The notes beneath the pieces are model-generated. The model was not told the origin of the DNA, did not search any database, and saw only the letters and a list, made by a program, of their open reading frames with translations. A DNA stretch of 64,000 nt from Dipetalonema caudispina (lineage: Eukaryota > Nematoda > Chromadorea > Rhabditida > Onchocercidae), in contig JABVXV010000038.1 in the NCBI GenBank assembly GCA_013365325.1, positions 1 through 64,000 of the forward strand. The letters are read 5' to 3'. Position 1 is the stretch's first letter, and each line of letters opens with the position of its first letter. Position numbers and translations under genes: made by a program. Shown here one piece after another: positions 28,347 through 41,413 of the stretch.

Positions 28347-31300
28347 GGCTGGCTGTCGTAAATCCCTTTTTAGGTAACAAGTACTTTTCTGTTCTCACTC
28401 ATTCTTGAATATATACCTAGTTACTTCGTTTGTAACATTTAATATTCCACAAATCGTTATGCCATCAATGCCAAAATTCGAAATGTTGTAAGCATTAGCG
28501 TTTTCAGTTATGGCTTAAAAACGTACATTGTATCTATCATCTGTATTTTTTCGGAAGTCGTATCTGCTTTTATCTGTTGAATGCATATAAAGGTCTTCCT
28601 TCTATGATTATTTGGCCATCGTACCGTTGTTCTGATAGTCATAATAGCCTTAAAATTTGGATGAGTTTGAGATCTCGCATTATTTCTTACCAAATATACT
28701 TAATGTATGTTTTACTCATGTTAAATGTTAAAAATGTGAAATATTACTTAGCTCAGAATATCAAACTATTTCACTTACTATTCAAGTTGATACAATTTAA
28801 AAGTTAAATCTAATGAAATGTTTCAAATTTCAAAGAACCAATAGAAGGTCAATCATTCACGAAATAAAGATTATTTATTAAAATTCAAAGTTAGAAAACC
28901 CTTACAAAATAATTTAAGTAGAAAAGAATGAACTGTTTATAGCATAACTATCCATATCCGGTTCTACAATCATCCAGACTGATTAAAGAAGCAACATTTC
29001 CCTCCGATCAAATTCCATGCTGTCTTATTATTCTACTAATTGCTTAAATAATCTATCTTTGTCGAAAATTAACTTCGCCTTGATTATTTGTCATTTTGAG
29101 TATCAATAATATTGACTACAGAAATGTGAAATTTGGATTATTTCAATCTCTGCATAATGTGACGATCTGTGAAATAAGCTTTTAAATGAATGTGTAATGT
29201 ATATCAACACGTGAGATGAATCAAGTAATGTACCACAAGAGAAGATAAGTGTGAGAGATTTTTGGTGCAATGGAAGAAGAATTGTTGGATACTACAGCAT
29301 CCTTCATCCAAGAATCTTCTCTTTTCTGTTTAATCCTATCCGATCTATCCCTCATCCCACTACAACAACATTTACCTTCCACTTGGAGAAATTTTCTGCA
29401 GCAAAGTTCTCTTGCCTGCTCCACTGTATCGCCCTTAAGCATTTGGTGACATGAGTGATAACACTAGTAAAATTTAATCCATAATATGTTTTTCATGATT
29501 AAAATCCTTAAAATATGAATTGATTAAAACAAACTAGCGACAATATTTTGAGACCAATCGTCAATGATTCTAATAAATTCAACGTAACGTATGTTCTGTG
29601 TTTTACGTAGCAATTAAAAAACGATACTTTTCATTTTTTAAATTCTATTAGTTGTAAAATCATTTGAAAATTGGAAAAAATTTTGAAGTACATATCACTA
29701 TAAATACTGCAGGGATTTCATATCCCACAAGTGCTGCTATCATTTATATTGAGATTTTAAATCTTTTAATTACTACTTACGTATCAAATGCATTGTGTTG
29801 ATAGTGACCTTTTGCTCCAAAAGATTTAATGGATAAAATTCAACATGACCTAATGATATTTTATTCATCATGTTTCCATGCTAATAAGAGTAAATGTTTC
29901 ATCGATAAGAAGAAAGAATATTGTGGTTGAACTCTTGATGGCGTAAAAGAGAAGTTCAGTTCAGCTAACTGTTTAATAAATATATCTTTCGATTTTATAT
30001 TTAAGCAAAATAGGCACTCAAATTAGATGCATTAAAAGAGAGGCATTTTCAATCATTTACTGCTTTATGCGTATAAAGAACTATCAAAAAAAAAAAAAAA
30101 GAAGACAAAATTTATATGTTCAAATAAATTGTTAATATAAAGTTGAAATTTTAATTTTCCTAAATAATTCTTCCCAAACATTGATAATATCCATATTGAA
30201 GAAATGTTTTTTCACGCAGGAATTTCAATTTTTCAAAGCAGAATTTACAAATGAAGATGAAAGTGTAAGATATTGATAGATGCACTCTTATTTCGGAGGT
30301 TCAAAATCGTTGAATACCAAGTCATTGTGAATGATAAACATCAATATTTTTCCAATCAAAAAAACAAATTTATCATCAAATAGTACTCATGCATGTTTTG
30401 TCCACCTTCCACAAATCTATGCTCGGTTTTTACGATCCTGTAATTCTAATTCATATACAAATTTAGATGGTAGTTATTCAGGGCAGAATATGGAAGTGAC
30501 AGCTTCTGAATAAAAGTCATTCCAGCGAATTTCTGAAAGAGAAGCGCAACAAACAATTTTTTGATGATATGAAATATTTCATTGAGAATCTCAATCAACA
30601 CTTTCATTACAAAAATATGTAGAAATTTTGAAAAAGATTTAAATATTAACCATTTGCTCTTCAAACTTCCCTAAAATTAATGTATTTCGATTCAATGGCT
30701 ATCCAACATAAACAAGTTTATAAAAGTTATTGTAGGGATTAATTGTCTTATTCAATAATCAACCAAATCCTAAATGGCAATCTCATAATTAGCTAGTTGT
30801 TGGTGATATTATTGATGATGGTGACTGGTATTTGTAAGTCGTGCATAAAATTTCGTATCACAAGTCTATATTATAAAAAAAAATTACATCATGATGTTGA
30901 AATATTGGATCGATAATCCCAAATGAATTAATATTACTTCTGGATGAAATCTTCGGATTAATGTAATCTGAAATAATCATATTGGATGGAAGTTTCAGGT
31001 GAAAAGTACACTTTGCAAGTAGTTTAAAATAGCAAAGTCCGCATATTTTAATTCAATATCAATTGCAAAAAGGGTCAACTTTCTAATGCATACATCTCAT
31101 TTGTCATCAATTAGTGACAGTTTCATGGATGGTAAACGGATAATTCTATAAACAATAATTATCATCTTTTGTATTATTGCAACAATGTAATTGATTAATG
31201 TAAAAATTTCCAAAAAATTTTCTAAATAACATTTCTGTTATACTGTAATTGTGTTGATCATTGTGTACCTGATATAAAAATCATAAATTCAACACTATAA

Positions 31301-32670
31301 CAATTCATTTTCTTATGAAATAAAAGATTAGCGAAATAAATTGAAGAAGTTCTATGGTATACCGCCGACATCCTTTTGTCCGGTTTTCCCTTTTGTTCAT
31401 CAAGAAATTTAATTTGAATAAAAAATTTTAGAATACGACATCCTTTCAACATTCTTCTGCCTTACTCTTCTTCATTCCCAGCAATATCCGTAATGTTATT
31501 ACACTTTTGAGATAATACATAATTTTTTTTTTTTTAAAATACAAATCGTACATTGTGAAATTCATGCATCAAAATAAAATGACATTCTAAGCTAATATTT
31601 TGATCAACAACAGAAATTCTAAAATTTTTCTAAATTATTATTTTCTAGAATTTCAGTCAAAGTTGAATCTTTTAACCCAAAAAGGAAATAAAAGTAGAAT
31701 AAGAAAAAATGAATCATTAATTACATCTTAAAACTGTATTTTTTCCATGCAAAATTGTGTGGAAAAATTTATCTCCGATAGAATCACTTATAATGTAACA
31801 TGACATTCGGTGTTTTTAGATTACCCATTGACCTCTAAGAAAGGATGACGAATGATTCTATGCAAATTTATTAAAAATTCAAAGATACCAACTTTTATGA
31901 TATAATATGTACCAGTAAAACTATTAATTTTAGGTACGTAAATTTTCCGTACATAAATGTTCATTTAAGAAAAAAGGATGGAATTATTATTGAAACTATA
32001 GCAATTAATTCATTTCTAATTCCATCGACTATCTTATTCCTATACATTTTCTTGGATCTGTTATATTCATAGTAGAGAAAAATTTTATGAATAATTAAGA
32101 AATTTGAAGAAAGGGAAAAAAAAACATCGAATTGTCATTTATTGATAATCAATATGCATTTAAAATGTTATGACTACAAAGATTCATAATTCCAAACATT
32201 CAGAAATATATGTAGAAGCTTTAAATTCGTTTTTTTTTTTTTTGTATCTATAAAAATGAAATTTTATTTTTAAAAAAATTAAATTCAGAGGTTTTCCGTT
32301 TTAAAAAATATCACACGTGTACATATTTTTATCAAATTACATGATTTTATTATATTTGCTTAATAAAAGTAATTCTAAGTTTTAATTCGTACGCATAAAT
32401 CACACCACAAATAATTCATTATGTAATTATAATAATAATAACTTATCGGTTAAGCCATCGATAAGGTGAAAAAAAGGGGGAAAAAAAAATATTTCAATTA
32501 CACTAATTAAACCATTATTAGCAACGTATTGTGATGGCTATAGGTCAGACTGCAGCTGCAGTTGCATATCTTGATCAAATTGTAGCTGCAAGCAACACCT
32601 GTACGACATAAATAAATCGATTAAACAAATATTGATGAAACAAACATATACGAAGAATTATCTATCAGCA

Positions 32671-34246
32671 ATGAATGCTATTTACTACTATTTCCTCTTT
32701 CTATTGATTTCATGCAATTTAATCATTGATAACGGGTATGTGCATGTTATCAGTTAACATGAATATAATTGTATAATTTTATTTGAATTACAATCTTTTC
32801 GTGTAAATCGTAAAATGCACAAAACATAATTAATTGAAGAGATTTTATACAATTAGAATTTTTTTTTCCTTGACGTAATGCAAAAAAAAAAAAAAAAATT
32901 ATTGTGTCATAGGTTTCAATTAAATTTATTAATTAAATTTAAGGTAAAAAGAATTCATATGTGAAGTTAGAAAAAAGTTGCAACACCTTAAAATTTGATA
33001 AATTTCATTTTATATAAATTTAGAAATGAAAATTATGGGAATGTTTCGATTGGATTATCTTTTTATAATTCCAGAAAAAATTTGAAAATAATTTTTGATT
33101 TCAACAAAATTCTTTTTTTTTTTTTTTAGAATGTTAGTTTTCCAGGTTTTTTCTTTTTTTTTTTTTCTCGATTAAGTCACTTTTACTTGTTTGTAATAGT
33201 TTAATTCTGTTGTTTAAAATCCTGAAATTCATATATGATACAGTAATTTGGTAGCTGTCAATTTTTTCACTGAAATTTATCCTTTTTCAGACAGCCTTCA
33301 CAATCGAAAGTCAGGTTAATGCTTATTATATTCGATCATTCAGAATTTTCAAAGATATGTATTGGCTCATAAGTTGAAGAATAATTATTTGTCAATCGAC
33401 TATTTATCTACTTATGAGCCGTTTTGTACAATTAACATATCAGGTGACAGATGCATGTATTCCTTTCATGTGCTATTGCTTTTTCAATACTATTTTCGTA
33501 CAAGAGATCAACTTGAGCAGAATTTGGAAAATCAAATTTAGGAATCTTTCCGGAGGTAAAGCAACTAGTGGTAATAATGAAACAACTCAAGATGTATTAC
33601 AATTAATTACTACTTACATATTGGATGGATATGCCATACGTAAAGTGGAAGCATTCAACGATCGAATCTATCTTTCTCGATATCGGCGCAATTACTGGCT
33701 GGGAACAAAATATTATTATATGATAGTTTATTTGGTTTTCAAGAAATTTCATACTTTCAGACATTTTTGCTTATATATGAGAATAATTATATTCTTTTCT
33801 CAGTATTTTATTTTAAGATAATTTCAATTATTTACCAACACGAGACACCTGCTTGTATCGTATGGATTCAAATGAACGAAAAAATTTGGAATATGTAGAT
33901 GGATCTCCCATATATGATATTGTTTATCAGTAAGAATTCATAAAATTTGTAAAGTAAACATTTTAAAATTTTGGTTAAAAGAAAGAAATAAAAACTTCAT
34001 CGTACTCCCTTTCGTTCTTACTTTAGAAATCTTAAAAACAAAATTAAATTTGATTTATTTAGATGTCAACGATATGTTCAGTATTGTTGTGGATTAACCT
34101 GTTGTTTGGATGAATTCAGTCAAGATTTGCATGCATCGTCTCTTTATCATGAAATTCTTAGTCCACGCAATACATCGCCAACTTTGCAATTTCAATTTCA
34201 TTTTTTTCCATGGTTGATTTTTATACTTCTTCACTTAAATATTTGA
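32671..34246 (+). CDS. Secreted or membrane CX-like module protein (CCGxxCC)
   Basis: Exon 32671-32735 encodes a signal peptide (MNAIYYYFLFLLISCNLII). It joins in phase to 33291-33314 and then to an exon starting at 33542, which encodes a Ser/Gly/Asn-rich linker and the segment YLSRYRRNYWLGTKYYY. A further exon (start near 33818 or 33845, end 33929) contains DTCLYRMDSN and GSPIYDIVYQ. The last exon, 34063-34246, gives QCQRYVQYCCGLTCC and a hydrophobic C terminus. Aromatic residues followed by a YCCGxxCC cluster are typical of the nematode CX module in extracellular proteins. The hydrophobic end could be a membrane anchor or GPI signal. The junction between the third and fourth coding exons does not keep frame with any GT donor I can find, so either an indel or an unusual splice is present. 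Function is unknown. Confidence 0.6.
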
Positions 34247-36728
34247 AATAGTGGATGGGACAATTCGATACATCAATTCAAAAAAACCTTTCCGACTCTT
34301 TGATCTCAATTTTCTGGAAAAATTTTTTTCTGAAATTTTTGAAAATTTCAGAATTTGAAATTTAGCTATAAAACAACTATTTTGCTGATGCATATGTAAT
34401 CCAAAATATGGGCCATGAAAAAGTATTGCATTCAATTTATGATATTTTTCTCATTCTTTGTTAAATACAGTAATAAACAGCTGTTTCAAATAAATTACCC
34501 AAATAATTTAATGGTTAGAAGACAAATCCTAGGCAATGAAATGTTTGTGAATTTTAACTAATACTGGCTTTTTGCATATTTTCATATTTATATTCCTATA
34601 GTTGTTGTGTATTTCTTTAGCACTAATTGCTTCCTTTTGTGTTGCATAAAATACAATTCTATTTTCAAAAAAATAATTGCAATCAATTTTAATTTAAGTA
34701 TTTCCTCACTTTTGATATACATTTTATATGAAAACTATACAGAAGTTTGATAAATTAATGCACCGATAATTTCATAAATTAATTTAAATGGCTGTTTCAA
34801 ATTTAAATTTTCAAAGATTCTGAAACCTATCTGTGTACGAATGTTTGAGGTATCACATGTTAAAAATTTGATAATAACATGCAACTTTCGAATTTAAACA
34901 ATTTATTTCTTTGACAGCTCAGATCGATTCAGTTTTATATTTGTGGTTTCTTATCAGTGAACTAATTTTCCGTTTGTCTTCCATTAGATTACTATTTCTG
35001 TAATCAAAAGATTTTAAAATTTTTAAGATTTTTTAAAAATTTTATTTATATTACCCATTGTTTGTGTATTAATTATTAATATTAAGGGACGTCCATCCTA
35101 TAGAATCCAAAAAAAAAAAAAAAAAATGACTGATAGAAGCTGTATTTAGAATAACAATTGTAAGCTGTAACAGATGTAATTATTACGCAGTAAAACTTGA
35201 ATATTAACAACATTAATCGAAAAAATCATATTTGGAAATGTTGTAACTAAATTCAAAGCAATTCCTCATATGTATAAGTTATGAAATAATAAAATTTCCC
35301 GTAAAAATTAGGTATGATAGTCGTGAAATGCTGTATTTTACCTTATTCGATTTCTGGAATAAATCTACCAGATAACGGGATCTACACTTTGTGATAAATT
35401 GTAGTATACAAAGCTTGCATCGATGTATTATCATTTTGAATATTACCTGGGATGATGGTATTGTCCCATTCATTTTGGACGTCATCTGAGGAATTTGCAT
35501 GTATTTCTAAGACAATATCGCAACGTTCTTCTTTTTTCACTCACCACTTTTATGGATGACGAAAGGTAACAATTGTCAGAAAGGAGTCGCAATGAGGGCG
35601 AAGAAATTTAAAGCGTTAAAGCTGTTATGATACAAGATAATTAGGTTTCAGCACTGGTTGTTTTCTTATTGTAAGAATGAGGTAAATGTTATGAAAGGAG
35701 GAATTACGACGATGTGGAATGTGTACGGATAGAATCAAATGGAAGGGAGGGGAGGAAGGAGAAAAGGAGGAATATATTTGATACAAATCCGTCTTTGTTT
35801 ATGGGTGGTTTTGAAAAAGTGGGCCATTGTTTGTGACCTAAATGATTTTAGGTTGATGGGAAATCGTAGTTGATTAATGCCTGTTTTGTCTTGCCTTGTC
35901 GGTTATGTACCGGCAGCTAATCAGTAAACTTACCTTATTCAGCGTTATTGTATGCTTGATACACTCCAAAGGTATTTTTGTTTTTTTCTTTTTTTTTCAA
36001 CAGAAGATTTAAATTAATTAAATGAAATTATTCAGCATAAATAGTTTCATTGTTATCAATTTTAGCAAATCAAATTTATAATCGATTATTAGTTTGGATA
36101 TAAGAAGCTATAACATTTTGAAGCTAATAATAATGTTCGAATATGTTCTTTTTCTTTCTCGGAATTAAAAGACAGTTCAATTTAACTGGAAATATTTATT
36201 AAACATATTTATGCATCTGATAACCATTCTATTGTTTCTCATCTCAAATTATTTACGACAAGATATTGCATAAGCCTAAGGCCTATGGTCACTTTACCGG
36301 TATTTATGGCATTCCGTTATTCATCTCTGAATAAAAGGCAGACTTTTGTAATCCATAAGATCATCTTTTAATGATCCTTCCAATTTCTTCAGCACAGAAA
36401 GAAAATCATCGGAAAGATGTTCGAGATGTACCCCGATTTCGGGACATCCAAAATTGTGTCAAAAAGGAAAAAGAAAAATTAGTATAAAAATGGCCCCCTA
36501 AATTTCGAATTTTAGATCCTAGAATTAAATTTCGTTGCTAAATCTGGCGAATTTATCAATGAAATGCAAATTTTCAAATAAAATTATCGCATAGTTTTTA
36601 CCATAAAGTAAATTTCTGTGTTCTTTTAATCTTCTCTTGAAATAAAAAAAGAAAAATCATTGCAATAAAAGTTTACATTACACTCATTTCAATACTTACG
36701 AATTCTAATGAAGTCATATTAACTGCAG
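34247..36728. other. Interval upstream of the lustrin-type gene
   Basis: Should hold the missing signal-peptide exon(s) and promoter of the lustrin-type gene, but no convincing exon was found. It includes a purine-rich stretch around 35690-35790. Confidence 0.45.
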
Positions 36729-39659
36729 AATATGCCCAATTGTACTGTCCGAATTCCCAATTACCTGAAGTGGACAGTAATGGTATCGTAAAGCAATGTT
36801 TGCCAGGTTTGCTATGTTTTCATTTAATTTCATGAAATTCTCCATTATATTCATTGGAAGGTAATTTTTTCAACTGCTTCTCGAACTTGTTTTCCCTCTT
36901 GCTGCTTAAAGCTTTTTGGAACTAAAAATTTTACCTGAATTGTTTGAGATTTCGATATCCTAGGATTCATACGATATTCCAGGGCACGAAGAATTATGTG
37001 GATCAGGATATTCCTGTTATTTTTCCGGAACAAATTATCAATGTTGTCCAACAGAGGAAGAAATTACTTTTGATTCTATCCTTGAATGCCCTTCACCTAG
37101 TATTACAATACTTACAGATGCTGGTTTACCCCTTATTTGTACTCCCGGTCTCCGCGATTGCCCACAGGTGATTCACATGACATGTAGTATGAGAGATCTG
37201 AGTTAAGCTCAAATTATTTCTGCAGGAATTCCACACTTTTTTTATTTCTCACTTCCTATACTATATCTATTTGAAATTAGTTTCTAACACTAAACTGTAG
37301 TAAAATCATATTGAAATGTTGCATGTATTGAAATCTAATTTATGTATCAGTAAAGTCAAAATTAATTTTTAGAATTCCATGCAATGTCTAAATGTCGGGA
37401 AACATTCGATATGTTGTGAAGGATTATCATCTATTATCGAGAAACCTCATAATACTCTTTCATCAAAGGAACTAAATTCTCCAGATGAGACAATTCAACC
37501 AATTGCATTGAGTAACGAACTTTTTAGTGCACCAAATCTAGAATGTCCGGAACCTGCCTTCACTATACTTGATGGCAATGGAGATCCAGTATCATGTAGT
37601 GAGGAAGATTGCGCTCATCAAGTAATGTCTTCATGATATTTGAGAGAAATTTTAAAAAATTAATAAGAATTGATAAATATTTGCCACAACTCTGTATAGT
37701 TTTCCCGATACGCGCAGTACAAATCCAGCAATAGATACAGTTACATTATGCAGAGCAATGTATTACAATTTAAAACAATTAAAAGTCTAGAATAAGGAAT
37801 CCAGTCAAGTAATCATTAGTACTAAAAATCGATAACAAGAAGATAAATCCCAAAGATTAATGATACTAATTAATTTGATGCCATACAAAGTATTCTTCAC
37901 CTATAATGTCTAATATCTTGGCATTATCTATACCAAAATATGTTCTATTCTGTTTTCAATTTTCATAACTGTACTTCAGACAGGACGTTTTTGCTACAAA
38001 CCGCTGAATACACCAATATGTTGTGAAGGTGAAGAGAGAACTATTGATGATGATGCATTGATCAAGAAAATCTTGGAAGAAAATAAACGCGAAAAAGAAG
38101 GAAGTATTGGATGGAGTGTCCTGAAATATACACCATTGACGACCGCTCAACGCCAGTTGCAGCAAAATGAATTATCACAAAACGATAATCGTTTAGGACT
38201 TGATGTATCAAATGTCGCTAGATCATCAGTTCTTGATAGAAGCGCTCCTGAGGTGGCTCCTATATAAATTCATGGATATAGCTCTACTTTTTTTTTTTCA
38301 TCTAAAATTTTTTATTCATACATTAGCAATCATAAATGATATCAATTCATACATCACATAAGTCAAATATTTTTAGACTCGACAAGAAATACTGATGACA
38401 TTTCCAACTTTGATAAAATGTGCATGGTAGAAGATTTTAACTATCCTTTAGAATATTCTAAACGAAATTTGCAAAATTATTCATTGGTAGATTTGCAATA
38501 GCAAAAGTTTTGTAGGCAAAAAAAACTAATTTCGAGGTAACATCGCCAATTACGAATGGATTAGTGAGGCATTCTGAAGAAATGCAAATTGATGACTATA
38601 AGAATTCTCAGAAATTAGCTGCACTTGATAATACGGAGAGAACTCAAACGATTACAACTACCTCAACTACGTCTACAACAATGACAACAATAACGCCAGC
38701 AATAATCATTTCGACAACGTCAGGACCTCAGCTATTCAAAAAACCAAATGTCAGTTTTTTTTTTTTTTTTTTAATATTTGATGTGAAAAAATGAATTTTT
38801 TCCACTACAAAACAATTTTAGATAGTCTTAATTAATGGAATGGAAACATTTGCTATGTTAAGAGTTACTTCATAAAGAAAATATTGCAAGAATAAATAAT
38901 ACAGACATCACAAATGACAAATGTCAACAAATTCAACGTCACATATAAATAAATGAATGGAAGTTCAATTCTTTTGATATTTTTACAAAAAAAAAAAAAA
39001 AAAAATTCAGAACCAAAGTTTGTCATCAATACCCGAAGAATTTCAGGAAGATAGAATTGAAACCATTCGCTACAAGCCGCACGATGCTGGTGGATATGCT
39101 GTTTCACGAGTATTTTCATCAAAAATTCGTCGTGCACCAAATGATTTACGAGCTTTGGCCCGAGAATATCTTCTCGAACATATTCGACGTGGATGGCCTT
39201 ACAGTGATGAATTCTACAGAAGTGACAGTGAGTTTTATACTACTGAAATTTCAAAGAATTCCATACCAAAAAAATTTAGAACAGATTTGTTTTGCTATAT
39301 TCTTTGCATTTTATTTCAATACCGATTTAAATAAAAAAATGCATTGTAATTTTAGGACTCATTAGGAATCATTCTAAAGCTGAAATAAACTTTTTTTTTT
39401 TTTTTTTAAAAAGTCATGTTTGTATTATTAAACTGATTATCGTGAGTGTTGAAAGAATATTCCCAAGTAGAAAGTAAAATATTCATTCTTACCAGAGCCT
39501 TAGACAAAATGTTTGCCTGATTCAGTACTTTAAAATGGATCGAGGAAGTAGTAATAAAAAAAAAAAAAAAAATTCAATACTTCAAAATGTATATTTGCAG
39601 CACCACTTGAACCTCAATCTCATCATGATGACGAAATTAATTCTCCTGAACAAACTTGA
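36729..39659 (+). CDS. Lustrin-type cysteine-rich repeat protein, 5' end missing
   Basis: Probable extracellular matrix or cuticle-associated protein. Exons 36729-36806, 36983-37167, 37373-37621, 37980-38252, 38537-38749, 39011-39227 and 39601-39659 connect in phase. The first three carry repeats of the form C-P-x(n)-G-x(n)-C, GSGYSCYFSGTNYQCCPT, CLNVGKHSICCEG and CYKPLNTPICCEG, the pattern of nematode lustrin cysteine-rich domains (often found with Kunitz or EB modules). After the repeats come a polar segment, a Thr-rich stretch (TTTSTTSTTMTT near 38660) likely to be O-glycosylated, and a basic segment with RRAPNDLRALAREYLLEHIRRG. The fourth exon can also read through its donor to a stop at 38267, giving a shorter isoform. 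The first exon needs one base from an upstream exon, so the signal peptide lies further 5'. Confidence 0.72.
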
Positions 39660-41413
39660 ATTGTGGTTGGCGCTTATCAGTATTTTGTCACAGTTGTTTT
39701 ACATTTTGTTGCAATAAATTTTATTCCTTTCTTTTCTCTTTGAAATTCAGAAACAGTGATGGAAAAATTTTCCTATTAGAATGAATCCCAAAATCATCAT
39801 AGAGAGATGAACAGGATTTCGACTAATTGAAAAAATGTCGCAAATAAAATCAAATAATGTCAAAAGCTGTTTAGAATAAATTTGAAGTATGCCACATCAG
39901 ATGATTTTTTTTTTTTTTCGAGATTAGTAAATGTATATTTAAATTTTTGGAACGAAAAACAGTGTACATTGCTGCATATATTTTAGTAACAAATTTTTAC
40001 TAAAAAGCAAGCAGGCATTCAATTGATCACATTATCAAGATCATACTGGGGCAATTCATCATTCCATGCAAATCTATGTTTATTCCCTGTTCAATGATGT
40101 CAAACCTTAACATCTGATCGCGTTTGGGAGTCGAAGAATGCAGAAGCACAGCAAATATATATATATATATATATATGCTTTAGTAGAACACTACGAAGAA
40201 TCAATCAGCAAAAGTCAAGTGGTCTGAATCACTGGAAGCTTCATCACCAGGTGAAATGAACTAAACAATCCAAACAAATCATGATCATCATCCAGCCTAA
40301 CATCAGTTCATACTTACTTCTCCATGGTGTGCGATTGCACTATCATCATGAGTTGATTAAAATATTCGTCTGAATATCATTATTCTTCTGCATTGAATAA
40401 CTGCACAATGATTCAATCGTAGGAAGTTGAAAACGACTTATGCTCAATCTAAATCCTATCAAATCGAATGATTTTTTAGCCTTATCCTAAACAGGTTGAA
40501 GAAAATAATGATAATGATGGATATGCATGAATGATCGAGTCTTTATTATTCCATTCCATTCAATGTAAATAAATCATCTTGTTAGTTCCTGCTTTTATGG
40601 ATATCTCAGCTATTATTTAGCCAATAATATCATTCAGTCGTTATCATAAGCCACTGGATAAGGAAATTACAGCCGTAAGTATACATAAGCCAAGAGAATT
40701 TCCTTTTTTTTTTTTTTTTTATTATGCAACCGATAGTTTTCAATTTATTTTACCGTCATGTTTAAACCCATTTTTAACAACATCACTGCAGATATACAAC
40801 CTAATGGAAACATCCCTCCTCCTTCCCCCGACCACCACCAAAAGTTATCACAATAGAAGCCAACCATTTCCAGAAGAAACACGTAAATACGTAAATCTGA
40901 AAGATTTCTACACGTCTGCAACTATTTGGCATGCAACAGATTCAGCGATCGTAATGCAATACTGCGTCACAAACAATTTTATCCACTCGTTTGGTTCGTT
41001 AATGTGTATTAATATATTATTTCCAAGTGTTGTAAGCGTGATAATGATTTTCCCATAAAGCTGTTCTGCACGATTACCTTACTGATGTCATTGGTAGAGT
41101 TTGTTGTAATGAGATATGCAGAAATGTTTAGATCTTGACATTTTCAAAAGATCACTTACAAAATATTTATCTTCCATCCCATTTCTTCTTCTAGCATACT
41201 TATTAAAGAAGTTTTAGTATAATCGTTTAGGATATTTCCATCCATCTCCCACATGACATATGTTAAGCCATTCATGTAGTATAGTATGCTCGAGTAAACT
41301 GAAATCAACTATATTTGCTTTAAAGTGCATCACGTATTTGTGTCATAATATTGACTTAAATTTTTGTTAATTATATCCTAGAACTGGGTACAAAAAGTTC
41401 TAAGTACCGAATA
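39660..41413. other. Lustrin-to-hid-1 interval
   Basis: No gene seen. Contains an (AT)n repeat at 40153-40176 and a poly(T) run near 40705-40720. The hid-1 promoter is presumably in the last few hundred bases. Confidence 0.6.
40153..40176. repeat. (AT)n microsatellite
   Basis: Pure AT dinucleotide run. Confidence 0.93.

Larger units (their letters stand above)
21644..32670. other. 11 kb gene-poor AT-rich region
   Basis: I find no complete gene on either strand. Open frames in it are short and lack splice support or family resemblance. It includes a GA-rich tract upstream of CLPTM1 (22081-22133), a short CT repeat (26166-26182), an imperfect duplication (28271-28346), and two segments with protein-like readings of unknown meaning (23250-23700 on minus, 27241-27545). 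The region nearest 21644 probably contains the CLPTM1 promoter. Confidence 0.55.

Noticed and set aside
33414..33541. ATG at 33414 as start of the CX-module gene
   Set aside because: This stretch is better explained as intron. The signal-peptide exon at 32671 and the mini-exon 33291-33314 join in phase to the acceptor at 33541.
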